In this document: in pieces, positions 13,901-25,137 of the stretch | Position numbering within the stretch: position 1 is the stretch's first letter | Layout of the letters: each line of letters starts with the position of its first letter | Origin: Scytalidium lignicola | Lineage: Eukaryota; Ascomycota; Leotiomycetes | Length of the DNA: 64,000 nt | Direction: 5' to 3' | Assembly (NCBI GenBank): GCA_002812745.2 | Contig: NCSJ02000056.1 | Span: forward strand, 108,199 to 172,198 | Translations under genes and position numbers: made by a program | The notes under the pieces: model-generated | What the model saw: only the letters and a program-made list of their open reading frames with translations | Databases searched by the model: none | Told to the model about the DNA's origin: nothing

Positions 13901-14629
13901 GTTGGTAATTCTGGCTACCAAGATCCGCAGTATTACTACTGCTTCGGGGGTCCGGCTTCTAACTTTCCTCCATTCGCAAACTGGATGAACTTCCAAGACA
14001 TGTTCGATCTTAACCAGCAGACCTCGATGGCACTTGAAGAATCAGGTCCAATCCAAGGAGATATTTACAACGCAATCGTAGAAATCTCCCAAAATTCAAA
14101 AGTTGACGCGCGTCTGATTCTAGCAATTATTATGCAAGAGGTAAGAGAGAACCTCCAGTCTAACAAATTGAAGTTGAGATCCCATTTGAAGCTGACAATC
14201 TATAGTCTACCGGCGATGTGTATGTTGGCTGCACTAATAATGGCGTGGAAAACTGTGGCCTCATGCAAGCCTATGCAGGATCGGTGTCCTTTGATCCTAA
14301 TAACGCTCAAGGAAGTATTACTCAAATGGTTAAAGACGGTACCCAGGGAACCTCTCAAGGAGGCGGTCTTGTCCAATGGTTCAATGACCAGAACGTTGGA
14401 GCTAGTACTAATGGCAATCCGTATGAAGTGGCACGAGGATACAACTCAGGCAGCATCAATTATAACGATCTATCAGATGCCCAGGGGGCTACTGCGTCTT
14501 ACGTCAGTGATATTGCAAACAGAGTACAGGTGTGTCTTATTCTTTCAATATTAATCGATTTTTTGCTAATAAGTTTAGGGATGGAATGGTAACGACGGAG
14601 AGGGATATAGATCAAAGTGTGGTTTTTAA
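10965..14629 (+). CDS. Secreted GH55-type exo-beta-1,3-glucanase fused to a C-terminal lysozyme-like (SLT/GH23-like) domain
   Basis: Eight exons close in phase: 10965-11122, 11207-11508, 11575-11993, 12051-12425, 12495-12971, 13046-14140, 14206-14529, 14579-14629 (1066 aa). Residues 1 to about 23 form a signal peptide (LLAAAAVPA). Two right-handed beta-helix lobes of the pectate-lyase-3/GH55 type follow: VVTDFQADNTGTTDASAAIQ with YLPAGTY opens lobe 1, and QVMGDGVTDDTANINAIL with YFPAGTYIV opens lobe 2. A Pro-rich linker lies near residue 831. The C-terminal ~200 residues carry ILAIIMQES (E942 is the candidate acid) and NCGLMQ (960-963), the E-S and GLMQ marks of lytic transglycosylase folds. 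Expected role: extracellular hydrolysis of beta-1,3-glucan, with a second wall-active domain. The glucanase call is strong; the activity of the C-terminal domain is inferred. Confidence 0.85.
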
Positions 14630-15832
14630 TTATATTACTTTCATAATAGCTCAGGCTCTAAAATTCAAGGGGAAAGATGCTGTAGATGGCTCTGTAGCCT
14701 ATCAAGAGTCTTAAGACTCAGATCAGGTTAGAGCAGTAACAACTCATGTCTAAAGACAGAAAAGGCCGCTTGTGAGGCTATTCGTGGTAGGCCTTTGATG
14801 ATATAAAATTTAAGACATAACAGTGTACGGTTCAACAATATCTTGTATTCAAACTAAAGACGTGTTTATAGTCATTCATGTGATAAAGCTATTTTCGTAG
14901 CCTATCATGTCTTTTTGTTTCCTCCAACAGCTACTAGCCCCCATTGAAGATTAATATTGATGATAAACTAAAGTCGTGAAACGCTACGCCAGCTCCTCAA
15001 GCCATCCAAAGAGGACACCAAGTGGTTCTCATAAGTGTTGCTGATATTGAAGTTCTTGGTTAGTTTAGCCATTGAAAATTCGTCTTCCCCTATGATCTAT
15101 GTAACATAGACATTATTTTATGCTATAGTTCTTACACATTGTTGAAGATAGTAGAGGTTCATTTCGAAGGATAGGCAGAAAAATAGGTGCCACGTACTAC
15201 TAAGATGGAGAATATTATTGCATTTTTGATGGATTACTAAAATTTCATGTTTAAAGTTTGTAGATAAAGGTAATCCCAAGCTTATTAGGCTAAAGAAAGA
15301 AATATTGTAAGAAATATCATCCTGTCTTCAATGCATTAAAAGCAAAGACTAAATTTAGATTTTAATACATTTACATTCTAGTAATATAAATTAAATTAAA
15401 CTAATATAAGTTTAATTCAATAAAAATATATATGTATAAATAAGTTGTTAATGGTAAATCTAACGTGTATATTCAGGATACATTTAAGTACCCCACAACT
15501 AGCAGTAGATTCCGCAAGTCAAAAGTGGGATAGAGCTAAATTTATATCGCGTGCCTACGTTACATTTCAAGGTTACAGCCAAGATTTCGAGATATGAAAG
15601 TATCGAGGCCCGCTCCGTGTAGATACGGAACTTTACTATCTGACCCGTTGTTGGCTAGAAGAGGTACCTTCCCTCGGTTGTATCCACCTGATCTCTAACT
15701 TCTTACATTGAAATCAAACTTTGGTTGATTTAGTAACAAGCAGGACAAGCAGGAAGATAAGCAATTTATAAAGAAGAAGAGGAGTGTTCAAAACCGATAT
15801 ATTTAGTAAGAATACTAGACGATCAAACAACC
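14630..15832. other. Intergenic, no gene seen
   Basis: About 1.2 kb, AT-rich in the middle (15330-15450). No open frame with coding character on either strand. It should hold the glucanase 3' UTR and the promoter of the DUF1479 gene. Confidence 0.6.
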
Positions 15833-17377
15833 ATGGCAGCTACGGTTTTACCTACTACGTCCGCGCTTGCGGATTCTCAATTGCTTCAAGATACAACAAA
15901 TATGACGAGGAATCGAGCTGGTGACTCGATTGGTACTGCCTTTGCATCGTTGTCATCCGGTGCTGCCGAGTTACCACCTCAGTACGTTACTCTTAAACAA
16001 AAACTCTGTGGAGGACATGAGAACGCGCTCTTGGATGGATGGAATCGTTTACTTCATACATTGGAAACAGAAATTCTTCCTCAGATCCAAGAATTAGGTT
16101 CAAAGCTGGTCCCCGAGGTTAACTTCTCTGATATAGAAGCAAATGGTGGAAAACTCCCAAAGGTTATAGAGGAGAAATTGAAGACTTGTGGAACACTTAT
16201 TGTACGTGGCATTGTTCCAAGAGAACAAGCTTTACAATGGAAGCAGCAAGTCCGTGATTATATTTCATCCAACCCCTCTACCGGCGGGTTTCCGGCAAAC
16301 AACATTCAAGTTTATGAAACATACTGGAGCAAAGCTCAAGTTGCTGCACGATCACACCCAAATATGCTTGCAACGCACCGAGCCATGAATAATACTTGGT
16401 CTGTGGCTCCTGAGGATCCTATTGTTTTATCAGAACCTCTTTCCTATGCAGACAGATTGAGAATCCGCACAGTAAGTGAGTAATCTTCAATGTAATTCAG
16501 AGCTTATTAGATATAGCCTGGCGACAAATCATTTAATCTCGGACCACACCTTGACGGTGGCTCCCTCGAACGATGGGAAGACACGGAATATAGAAAATGT
16601 TACACCGAAATTCTGAACGGAAATTGGGAGAAACATAATGCGTTTGATGTTACTCCACGTATTAAAGCAAATCCGGATATCCATCATGGCCCAGGTGGCT
16701 GTTCAATCTTTCGTTCTTATCAGGTGCGTATTAACACACTCCTCTCTTTGTAACTGCAAAAGTAGTTTAAATATTGATTTGGAGGGTGGCAGGGCTGGTT
16801 GTCACTTTCGGACTGTGCACCAGGTTCAGGTACACTCCGTGTTTTCCCTAACCTGCTTACATCTACCGCCTACCTCATTATGCGTCCATTTGTGAAATTT
16901 GAGAATGGAGCATGGACTGTTGATGATAAGTCACCAAATTTTCAAGGAGCAGCGATGGGTGCCGGGCAAGAGCTAAATGCCGAGGAGCATCCTCATCTTA
17001 TTCCGCCATATTTTGTGTGTATTCCGGCAGTTGAACCTGGGGATGCTGTTTTCTGGCATTGTGATGTGGCACATATGGTAGAGCCAGAGCACAGAGGCAC
17101 TGAGGATGGTAGCATCTTTTATCTTCCAATTCTTCCTTTATGCGATATCAACATAGCTTATTTGAAGGACCAGAAACTTAGTTTTGAAAAGGGGGCACCG
17201 CCACCGGACTTTCCAGGTGGAGTTGGAGAGACAAAACATTCTGAGAGAGGACAGTTTGACTCCATCTACCCCGCAGGTCGTCCTGCTCTGGGATATGGTC
17301 CATTTGACGTCACTTTAGCAAAATCCGAGGGTGAAAAAATTGCATACGAAAGTGCTAATAAGATATTAGGGTATTGA
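15833..17377 (+). CDS. DUF1479-family Fe(II)/2-oxoglutarate-type oxygenase
   Basis: Three exons (15833-16471, 16517-16723, 16793-17377) close in phase to 476 aa, the usual size of fungal DUF1479 proteins. The start is a clean ATG in CCATGG context. The jelly-roll core carries PHLDGGSLERW (H224, D226) and, about 150 residues on, FWHCDVAHMVE (H376 is the likely third ligand), giving the HxD...H iron triad. RGIV and RAMNNTW are further family marks. The substrate is unknown for this family. It lies at the left end of the UstYa/RiPP region beside an SDR gene and on the same strand, so it is a candidate tailoring enzyme (oxidation or hydroxylation). It could equally be an unrelated catabolic oxygenase. 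Confidence 0.85.
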
Positions 17378-17858
17378 AATTAGGATTAAGAAATTTCATA
17401 AGAGAGAGGGGCAGTATTGTACTAGAACAGTCTAACTGAGGTTGACGATAATGATTTGTATGATGATCTGGCTTCCCTTTTTGTGTAATTATGGCATTAA
17501 AACTTAANTTTTTTATTTTAGTGAACTTAAACTTTGAATCTATCAAGCCTTTTAACAACCATAGAGTATAACATGCATCCCTACGAATATCTTCTGATAT
17601 CCTGATTAAAACAGTTGTGTTTTGGAATATTATAGCAAATGTAACGTTGCCATACATATCTATGTACTATTATAACAGCCTGAGGCATTTAATATTTGAC
17701 TAGTATTGAACAAGTGTAGTATTTTCTTCTTCTTTTGCTCTATTTCCCTGAGTACAACATCCTTGGTGTTACATACTCGCGCCTTCCAAAACAGACTAGG
17801 CAATCTCAAAATATTTTGAAGTTTGTTCCCAAGAACTTCTTGTTGAACACAGTTTAAA
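17378..17858. other. Intergenic with one N
   Basis: 481 bp between the DUF1479 and SDR genes, with an unresolved base at 17508 beside a T run. Short minus-strand frames here have no coding signature. It should hold the SDR promoter. Confidence 0.5.
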
Positions 17859-18921
17859 ATGAATCCATCAGTGTCAACCCCGCTCTTCCCACTGTTCTCA
17901 CTTAAGGGCAAGACTGCGATTGTATCAGGAGCAGGCGCTGGACTTGGCCTAGCTATCGTACATGCTCTTGCTGAAGCTGGAGCAAATGTAGCAATTTTGT
18001 ACCATACGAATAAGGAAGCTATCGAGAGTGCTAAAGTTGTAGAGCAAACGTATCAAGTAAGGTGTAAGTATAATGAAAGTAATGGACATAAGGCTAGCAT
18101 GTGACCTTTCTATTATACTCTCTTGCTAATATATATTGTAGGTACCGCATATCAGATAGATCTCAAAGAGGAGCAAGATGTGGAAGGCACTATTAATCGT
18201 ATCATTACTGAATTTAATGGTCGTCTCGACATTTTTATCGCAAATAGTGGCATTGCATGGAACGAAACAGCAGCTATTGACAGCAGTGTGACTCATTATC
18301 ATGAAATAATTGCTACTAACCTTGACAGTGTTTATATATGTGCGAGAGTGGCTGGCCAGCACTGGCGACGTCAAGTAGTAGAGGGAACTACAATTAATGG
18401 AGAGAAGCTAGTAAATTTTAAATGTGGCAGCTTTATAGCTACTGCTAGTATGAGCGGTCATATTGTTAATGTTCCACACATTCAAGCAGCATACAATGTC
18501 TCCAAAGCCGGTGTAATCCATCTATGTGAGTTTGAAAAATGGTCTATATTCTTCTCTATAGAATGCTTATCTTGGTATTTAAATTATAGGTAAATCACTG
18601 GCTGTAGAATGGGCAGGGTTTGCACGTGCAAATAGTGTCTCTCCTGGATATATAGAGAGTGGACTTACTGGTAGTTCGCCCGAACATCTGAAGGATGTAC
18701 TTCGAGAAAAGACACCACTGAGGTTCGTACTGTACATCGTGCTCTCGACTATCACTCCTGTTTTAAGGTTACTGAGATTAAAATTAACTAACCATAACTT
18801 TATTAGACGGATAGGAGAACCATACGAGTTGAAAGGAGTCTATCTTTATCTTGCATCAGAAGCCTCGAGCTTCACAACGGGTACTGATATTATTGTCGAT
18901 GGAGGGTATTGTTTATTATAG
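17859..18921 (+). CDS. NAD(P)-dependent short-chain dehydrogenase/reductase
   Basis: Four exons (17859-18063, 18142-18525, 18590-18722, 18807-18921) close in phase to 278 aa, a classical SDR length. The cofactor loop is SGAGAGLGLA (G24-G30). NSG stands for the NAG motif, Ser171/Ser173 lie in ATASMSG, and the catalytic pair is YNVSK (Y186, K190). SPGYIESGLTG and a C-terminal FTTGTDIIVDGGY follow the sorbitol/mannitol-dehydrogenase-like subgroup. It is a soluble oxidoreductase acting on an alcohol/ketone pair; the substrate cannot be read from sequence. It stands 480 bp after the DUF1479 gene on the same strand and about 750 bp from the first UstYa gene, so a role in peptide tailoring is possible but unproven. 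Confidence 0.88.
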
Positions 18922-19667
18922 TAGAACTCTTCCTCTTTTATCGTTATGTGAAATGGAAGAGAATGTTCGTTCGCTTGCCTTACAGCTGCTTAGTTAAGTA
19001 GTTTGCTTCGACTGATAAGTTGTATATTGTGAGTAGTGCTTAGATATGCTACTTTATATCCTGCGTAAGACAGCAAGTTAACGAACAGCATTACTACACA
19101 AGTACTCTTGGCTGCCTTCTCCAATGGAGAAGCTGTGCCTAGAGTTTACTGGCGATCTGTTCTGCCGAGCTGTGCAAGTGATTATCTATAACCGTTAGCC
19201 GTTAGTTGACAATTCAATCGTTGAGTCTTCTCAGCAGGAAAAGAGGAGTTGCGGTTTCTGCTCTAATGGAACCACAATAAGCAACCGGCCAGGACCCTTT
19301 CACAGTCAACTCCAAGTCGTTACTAAAAGGAATGCGTACGTACGGAGGTCATGGCAATATGTAACCGGATTTCTGTTCAAGCCACCAAGTACTACTACCG
19401 GTCTTTAACGCTAGTCTAGATATGTAATCAATCGTACGTAAAGTTTAACATATAATAACACTTCTTCACACTATTAAACATAAAGTTATTAATTCTTAAT
19501 AACAGTTATAATAACAAAAGTTGGTAAAAGTAATAAGAGAGATGGTAAAAGAGGCGGTGGGAGAGATGGTAATCCTTACGCTTAATAGACAAATATGCTT
19601 GAATATATGCAATTTATTCTCTAGTTTGGCCTTGTCCTCAATTTCTAGTATAATCTAAGAGGGTTCC
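18922..19667. other. Intergenic between convergent genes
   Basis: 746 bp between the ends of the SDR (+) and the first UstYa gene (-). No coding frame; AT-rich from 19430 to 19560. Expected to hold two 3' UTRs. Confidence 0.5.
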
Positions 19668-20816
19668 TCAGGGAACCTCTGCCAGAATCAAGGCTCCTTC
19701 ATGAGGAACCACATCCATATCCACAAGTAACATTTCCTGCCTTCTTTCTGCAAATTCACGAATAGCATCGAAATTTCGACATTTATGCTCGCGATTGAAA
19801 TCCGGAAATGGGTGTGGGGGGTCCCCAACCCAGAGGAAGGGTTGTAGACCTGTATCAGCAGTACACATCAGGGTTTGACGAAGTGTGTCGAGACAGTGTC
19901 CTAATAAAATTATAACTGTTAACTTGATCGTCAAACTAAAAGGGCAATATTAAAAGAAAGAAGCATAAGACAAAGCTCTAGAGACAAGGGGAAATGAAAC
20001 GCCCAAGTTACCTATGTGAAGTTTGAGTGAGTCTTCATTGTTCGCAAACGCGCCTTTACCTAAGTTACGGTAGTAGTTATAGTTGAAATGGATACTTTGA
20101 CGGAGTAGGTTCTGTTACATATCAATCCGTCAGAGTTCCTGAAATATTAATGCTGATATGGAATGATCTCACAAGACAATGGAGTTGGTGCAGCGCTTCA
20201 ACAATCACTGGATAGCCTGGCCCTCCATTTTTTTCTCCGACTTTCAATCTATCTGGAGATATTCCTGATCGTTCAACTTCTTCAACGGGTATTACCATTG
20301 GCTTGTCTAAAATGCAAGATTAGACCCAGGCATCACACGTAACGTTATAATCTCAGAGCTTCAATTCTTACAATCTACTCCTAAAGCAAGCCATGCTGCA
20401 TCTACTTCTGGACTTGCCTCTTTTCGATATATGGTCTCTTTAAAGAAAGAACCGTTGAATTTTGTGGATGTGTATGTGATATCTACGGAGCCTAAAACAG
20501 GCGCTAACAAATTGTCAATACGACAAGAGGTCTATAATGCTATAGTCAGGATGGTGATGTAGTACTTACTCCAACTTTGTGATGTATGAAGAGCACAGGT
20601 CTTGTCAAGGTGGTGGTTTTGGTTATACCTAGTAAGGAAAAAAGTGGTCGTATTAGTGACAAGAATGACCGCGACGCATAGAGCAAGCCATCGATATTGC
20701 AGAATTGTCTTCTGCTTCAAAAATGGTGCTTCATGTACTCTAAGTTCGGGTCTGTCACCATTCTTTTCTCTATCATCAGCGAGGAATGGGATACTTGACT
20801 CCTCAGTGTGACTCAT
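19668..20816 (-). CDS. UstYa-like (DUF3328) oxidase, copy 1
   Basis: Five exons on the minus strand (20816-20570, 20503-20372, 20306-20173, 20111-20012, 19900-19668) close in phase to 281 aa. The N-terminus is cytosolic, followed by a single membrane segment (RWLALCVAVILV...), then the lumenal domain. Both family motifs are present: HQLHC (H166-C170) and HIGHCLDTLRQ (H203-C207). In ustiloxin-type pathways UstYa/UstYb proteins carry out oxidative cyclisation or other oxidation of Kex2-released core peptides, and the paired HxxHC motifs are thought to be the active site. The gene points away from the precursor at 24703-25137 and is tandem with copy 2. Strong family call; substrate inferred from context. 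Confidence 0.9.
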
Positions 20817-21549
20817 TATCTTTATTCTACCGTTTGAAAGATGAAGGTATTGAGAATAGAGTAACTTGACGCTTAGAACTACTACTAACGTACGAGAAGA
20901 AAAAGTCCGGGTATCGGAGACGGATCCGGATTTGTCATTGCTAGCAGTGTACCCTTGAAGAGTTAACTCCTGTTTCTCGGTTCTGAACAGGGAGGATCGA
21001 ATCCTAGGTGTTGTGTGCTAATATTTTGAGTGAGGTTTTGAGCCAAACAGACCTTCGTGCGTGCACACGTGTATATAATGCTTGCATGGGCAGTTATTAC
21101 GGATCCGTGGATCTTACATTGAATACATTGTCTGATTATCTGCAGCATTGTATTATGTAGATTCCCAATTTGAACTGGGATCAGAATAAAGCTATACGTT
21201 CTAGACACTAATACAGTAGCATAATGCATGATATTTTAAGGTTGAAACTCATTCGACGAAGAATATATATCTTTTGTTAATGACCTAGATGGTAACAAAC
21301 GGAAACTTATAATTATTGTTATGATGAGGTGGCTTTATAAAGCAGGAACTGGCTTTTGCTATGCAACGTCATTATACTTCTTTACAACTAAGAAATGTTA
21401 TGTTCATTTACTATTTTCAGTTTTTCCTTCTACTTAATCAAGCATCACTTATGAGCTTAACCTTTTTTTTAATTTTTTTTTTATCTATTAAACAAGTCAT
21501 TCATAATTTCACTCACTTCTGGAAACGTTATTGACTAGAGTGATAGTGC
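20817..21549. other. Intergenic between two tandem UstYa genes
   Basis: 733 bp, upstream region of copy 1 and 3' end of copy 2. A T-rich run lies at 21460-21485. No coding frame supported. Confidence 0.5.
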
Positions 21550-22719
21550 TTATGGTATCCAAGTCCCGTGAGTCGGTCTCGGTTGAATCTTCGCCTTTTC
21601 TACCTCGGTTAATACATGAATTCTGTCCATGGCCCATTGTTGGATATTGTCCCATTTACGACAGGTATGAGGCGCTTCCGGCTTCAGGACGGCCTCCTTT
21701 CTCGTATCTGACCAGAACCATTTCATAGGTGTCATATCAGCGTGGCATTGTACGGCCTGGCGAACAAAATCTATGCAATGATCTAGTGCCAGGTCTCATG
21801 TTAACAAGGATGTGTGTAAATGGTTTTTTTGTTTCTTGGGCCCATTTCTACTTACCAAGGTGGATCCATGTAAACTCTCTTTTTGAAGGATCATCAGGAA
21901 AGAGATAATAATCTCGATAAACTGCCATTCGCACAATATTCTAACATCAGTATAACGTTAGTTCTGCAAGAGCATCTTTATGATGAATCTCAAACGATTT
22001 AACATGCCAGGCAATGAAGAGTATGATGTACTGTAAAACTATTAAGCGTCAGCTGAATTGTTCCAAATGCTACTTGGTAAATAAATTACCCAGTAAAATA
22101 TTTGTCGGTCCCTGGCCATACCAAGGTATCCTGAATACCTTCAGCCTCATCTTCTTCAAGATCAATGTTGATAGCTTTCTTGGTGTCAGCAAAGCAAATT
22201 GATGGCCTTACAAATTTCACATACGTTGTATAAGATTAGCCCAGGCCTTGTCAATAGCATCACTGGGCGGCCCAGTATACTGGATGTTGGAGTTGTTGAC
22301 TCTGCGAATCCACTGCCCATTCTCGACAGCCAGCTCGCCTGTAAAATGTATATCGACTAGTTCCACTGTAGATCTTGAAGTAGCTGTGATGAACTGTTAG
22401 CTTTACTGGTTGTTGATGTGAATAAGTATAAAATACCTAGTTCCGTTGCAAAACCATGTTCATAGCTGGGACCTCGAGTAAGAAGGATGTGTTGTCGATA
22501 TAGTACCCCTAAAAGCACAACTGTGATGCTAGCAAAGATACAGGCTAATAGGGCCCAGAAGTCGAATCTCAGGTCCCAAAAATTACCCCTTCGCGAAGAA
22601 GGTTCTCTTGCGTATGGATGTGCGTCTCCATCGTTCTTCTCTTCATTCAGAGGTTCGTAAAGGACTGGGTCTCGTGACGGTCGTCGTGAGAGGAAGAGCA
22701 TGATCGATTTTTTGCTCAA
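21550..22719 (-). CDS. UstYa-like (DUF3328) oxidase, copy 2, one junction unresolved
   Basis: Minus-strand exons: 22719-22437, 22338-22225, about 22174-22090, 22030-22008, 21940-21856, 21782-21550. A membrane segment (FWALLACIFASITVVLL) follows a basic cytosolic tail. The lumenal part has WIRRVNNSNIQYTGPPSDAI, the first motif HHTLHC in the 23-nt exon, and a second motif HLDHCIDFVRQ made when the last intron ends at 21783. The intron after the first motif would start with GC (GC-AG). The frame does not close between exon 3 and the small exon with any GT-AG choice I tried, so there is either an unusual splice, a sequence error or a real one-base break. First and last exons (283 and 233 nt) equal those of sister genes, so the family call is firm; integrity is not. 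Confidence 0.75.
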
Positions 22720-24702
22720 GAGGAACTGGCTCAGACTAGGAGGAGAGAAGGTTAGGCTTGGTGAACGTCGATAAGGAGGGAATTTCTCTCAACACTGCTA
22801 CCGGAAGACTGGCTTCAGAATAGTTTTCCGCATAAAATTGGTTAATGGCGTGTCCAGCCGGTTACGGCGCAGCCCCCTGTTGGATTCTACAGTAGATTTC
22901 ACACGTTTGGGATCGTCGGTAGATCAATGGTATACCTTAATGATGAGTTGTCAGTATAATCAAGGTCGTGGAATGAAGAAGTGCAGCGATTGGGCAATCC
23001 AAAGTGAATCTGATGATGATGCAATTAGGTAGGATGATGATACCTGAACTTACCCCCCACTCTGACATTAGTCCCCGGGATCCTATATTACAATACTGTA
23101 CTGTACAGTAGAAATACGTCCGCATCTACCCTTGTATTGGTGGAGCAGTAGATAGAAATCCTAGCTAAGCCGCCGCCCCCCTCCTTAAATATTCCACACA
23201 TGCAAGGGTCAAAACTGAGATTCTGAACAAGGACTGCAAGGACCTTATGAGCTCACTTGGGTAATATTCATAAAATAGAATCTTCATTTTACAAGGGTTA
23301 TGCAAGGGTTTGAGCAAATGAGATCACGCAAATTACACTTTTGCCCTTGTATGGGTGAAGTATTTAGGAGAGGGATAGTAAAGCAACAATACTAAAAGTG
23401 GTTCAAAATGGCTTATGGGGATAGTTGCCCAGGTTACACTAATCCTACACAATCCTGTAGATGACTCTGCATTGTCAGCACTAATCCAGTAGGCAAAACA
23501 AAACTAATTAGTTGCCGTTTATGACACGACTTGCCCACACATACGGATACCCGGCGAGGCCCTTGTGGCGCCGCTGCTCCCGCTCGGCCGTTTCCATAAA
23601 CGGGTCTAATAGGAGTTTTCCGGTGGTCCAAACACTCATCCTCCCGCACCCACTGCAAGCCACATTCACTCCCCCTTTTCTACAGCACAACTCTCTGTAG
23701 AAACAATGTTGGCTCATGACTGAGAAAACGGATACGTCCGACTAAGAGACTTCAGCTAAAAGACTAGCTCGAACACGTTTGCACCCATAGTCCACCTTGC
23801 TCGACTGATTCCTGCCCAAATAACGAATCAATGACAGTAGGTTGTCGTTCGCCCAATTCTCTTTCGATCTCATATTTCTCGGTCTGAAAGTGTAGAACAT
23901 GTGAGGGAAGTAGTCGGTACCACCGTATACTAGTAAGTTAGAAAGTTCTTACACAACACCCCTCCTGAAGCCGCTAGACAAACACGACTTCTGTTGCTGC
24001 ACAGCACACGCTTGACCCCACGTGCAACTTTGGCTGGTAAATGCTTAGGGCGATCTGGGAGAAGGAAAGCCAGTACGGGTCCAACGGTGCATTAGTTCTA
24101 GATCCTCGCGAAATAGCCCCCGGAGCTACTGCACCGTTCTGTGGCAGGGGAACGTTGAGTCTGACACCCCCCCGGCTTTTCTGATGAAAACAAGTACATC
24201 TGCATCAAACTAGCTTAGTATAAACTTTGATCGAGAATAAATCGGCTAGGGAATTGCTATACTTTGCAGTTTCAGGGTAGTTGAACCAATATTTGAGAAC
24301 TTGCATATTGCTAAAATAGAACAAAACAAAACGAATTCCTATACCAAGTTGGGAAATCTGTGGTGACCGTCATGTCGGTCAGCATGATCGATGATTGGCG
24401 TCTCGCAAAATACGCGCACATTATTAAAAGTAGAGATTACGTTAGATGATATTTTATGAGACATTATACGTTCATGCTTATATTTCCTCGTTAAAAATTG
24501 CTTATATTCAACATTGACTAATGAGTGACGGCGATGTACATCTACCGCAAAAAAATAACCAGTATATTTCATGTTGCATGTTCATCAAAATACACTAACT
24601 CGGTAACTTCTTATGTGGAAACTTCGCATATCTCGCTTTGACAATCTCGGCATTTTAGACCACTCGCTATGAACTGTGGGGTTGCGGGAAGACAGCGACT
24701 CC
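22720..24702. other. 2-kb gene-free stretch between UstYa copy 2 and the precursor gene
   Basis: No domain or convincing spliced gene. Short frames overlap on both strands at 23434-23717 and a 77-aa minus frame lies at 24339-24572; none has recognisable motifs. The segment should hold the copy 2 promoter and the precursor 3' UTR, and could hide a small intron-rich gene that I cannot resolve. Confidence 0.45.
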
Positions 24703-25137
24703 TCATTTGTCGAAGTAGACGTAATTGCCATTGTCGGGGGTCTGACGCTTCTCCTTGTCGAAGTAAACGTAATTGCCATTGTCTGGAGTTTGTCTCTTCT
24801 CCTTATCGAAGTCAACGTAGTTACCATTGTCTGGAGTCTGGCGCTTTTCCTTGTCGAAGTAGACATAATTACCATTGTCTGGAGTTTGACGCTTTTCTTT
24901 GTCGAAGTAGACATAATTGCCATTATCGGGGGTTTGACGCTTCTCTTTATCAAAGTAGACGTAGTTGCCATTGTCGGGGGTTTGACGCTTCTCCTTGTCG
25001 AAGTAGACGTAGTTACCATTGTCTGGAGTTTGGCGCTTCTCCTGATCAAGAGCAACAGCTACTTCGGGTTCAGCGATAGGAGCAGCGATGGCTACTTGCA
25101 TGGCTGCAAACACAACAACAGCGCTTGAGAATTTCAT
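24703..25137 (-). CDS. Repeat-bearing secreted precursor peptide of a candidate dikaritin-type RiPP
   Basis: Single-exon gene, 144 aa. Residues 1 to about 19 are a signal peptide ending AIAAP. A short acidic leader follows, then seven perfect-register 16-residue repeats (residues 33-144) of the form EKRQTPDNGNYVYFDK. Each repeat carries the Lys-Arg pair recognised by Golgi Kex2-type proteases, so the repeats would be cut into up to seven Q-T-P-D-N-G-N-Y-V-Y-F-D-K cores. Repeat 5 has Asp for the second Tyr (residue 109; codon 24811-24813). The repeats are 48-bp tandem DNA units that differ by silent changes. This architecture and five UstYa genes in cis are the hallmark of dikaritin (ustiloxin/asperipin-like) RiPPs. 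The product is not one I recognise; the biological activity is unknown. Confidence 0.85.
   Translation of the reverse strand: MKFSSAVVVFAAMQVAIAAPIAEPEVAVALDQEKRQTPDNGNYVYFDKEKRQTPDNGNYVYFDKEKRQTPDNGNYVYFDKEKRQTPDNGNYVYFDKEKRQTPDNGNYVDFDKEKRQTPDNGNYVYFDKEKRQTPDNGNYVYFDK
24706..25041 (-). repeat. Seven 48-bp in-frame tandem repeats within the precursor gene
   Basis: 7 x 48 bp = 336 bp exactly, each coding one 16-residue unit. Units differ at third positions (for example GTCGAAGTAGAC versus ATCAAAGTAGAC) with one missense difference in unit 5, so the peptide is conserved while the DNA drifts, which suggests purifying selection on the core. Confidence 0.9.

Noticed and set aside
24585..25128. 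Long frames in other phases over the precursor gene (plus and minus strand)
   Set aside because: Any frame of a 48-bp tandem repeat without stops stays open; only the minus frame 24703-25137 has a signal peptide and Lys-Arg sites.
24703..25137. CRISPR-like array
   Set aside because: Regular 48-bp units have no spacers and code an in-frame peptide repeat; the host is a fungus.
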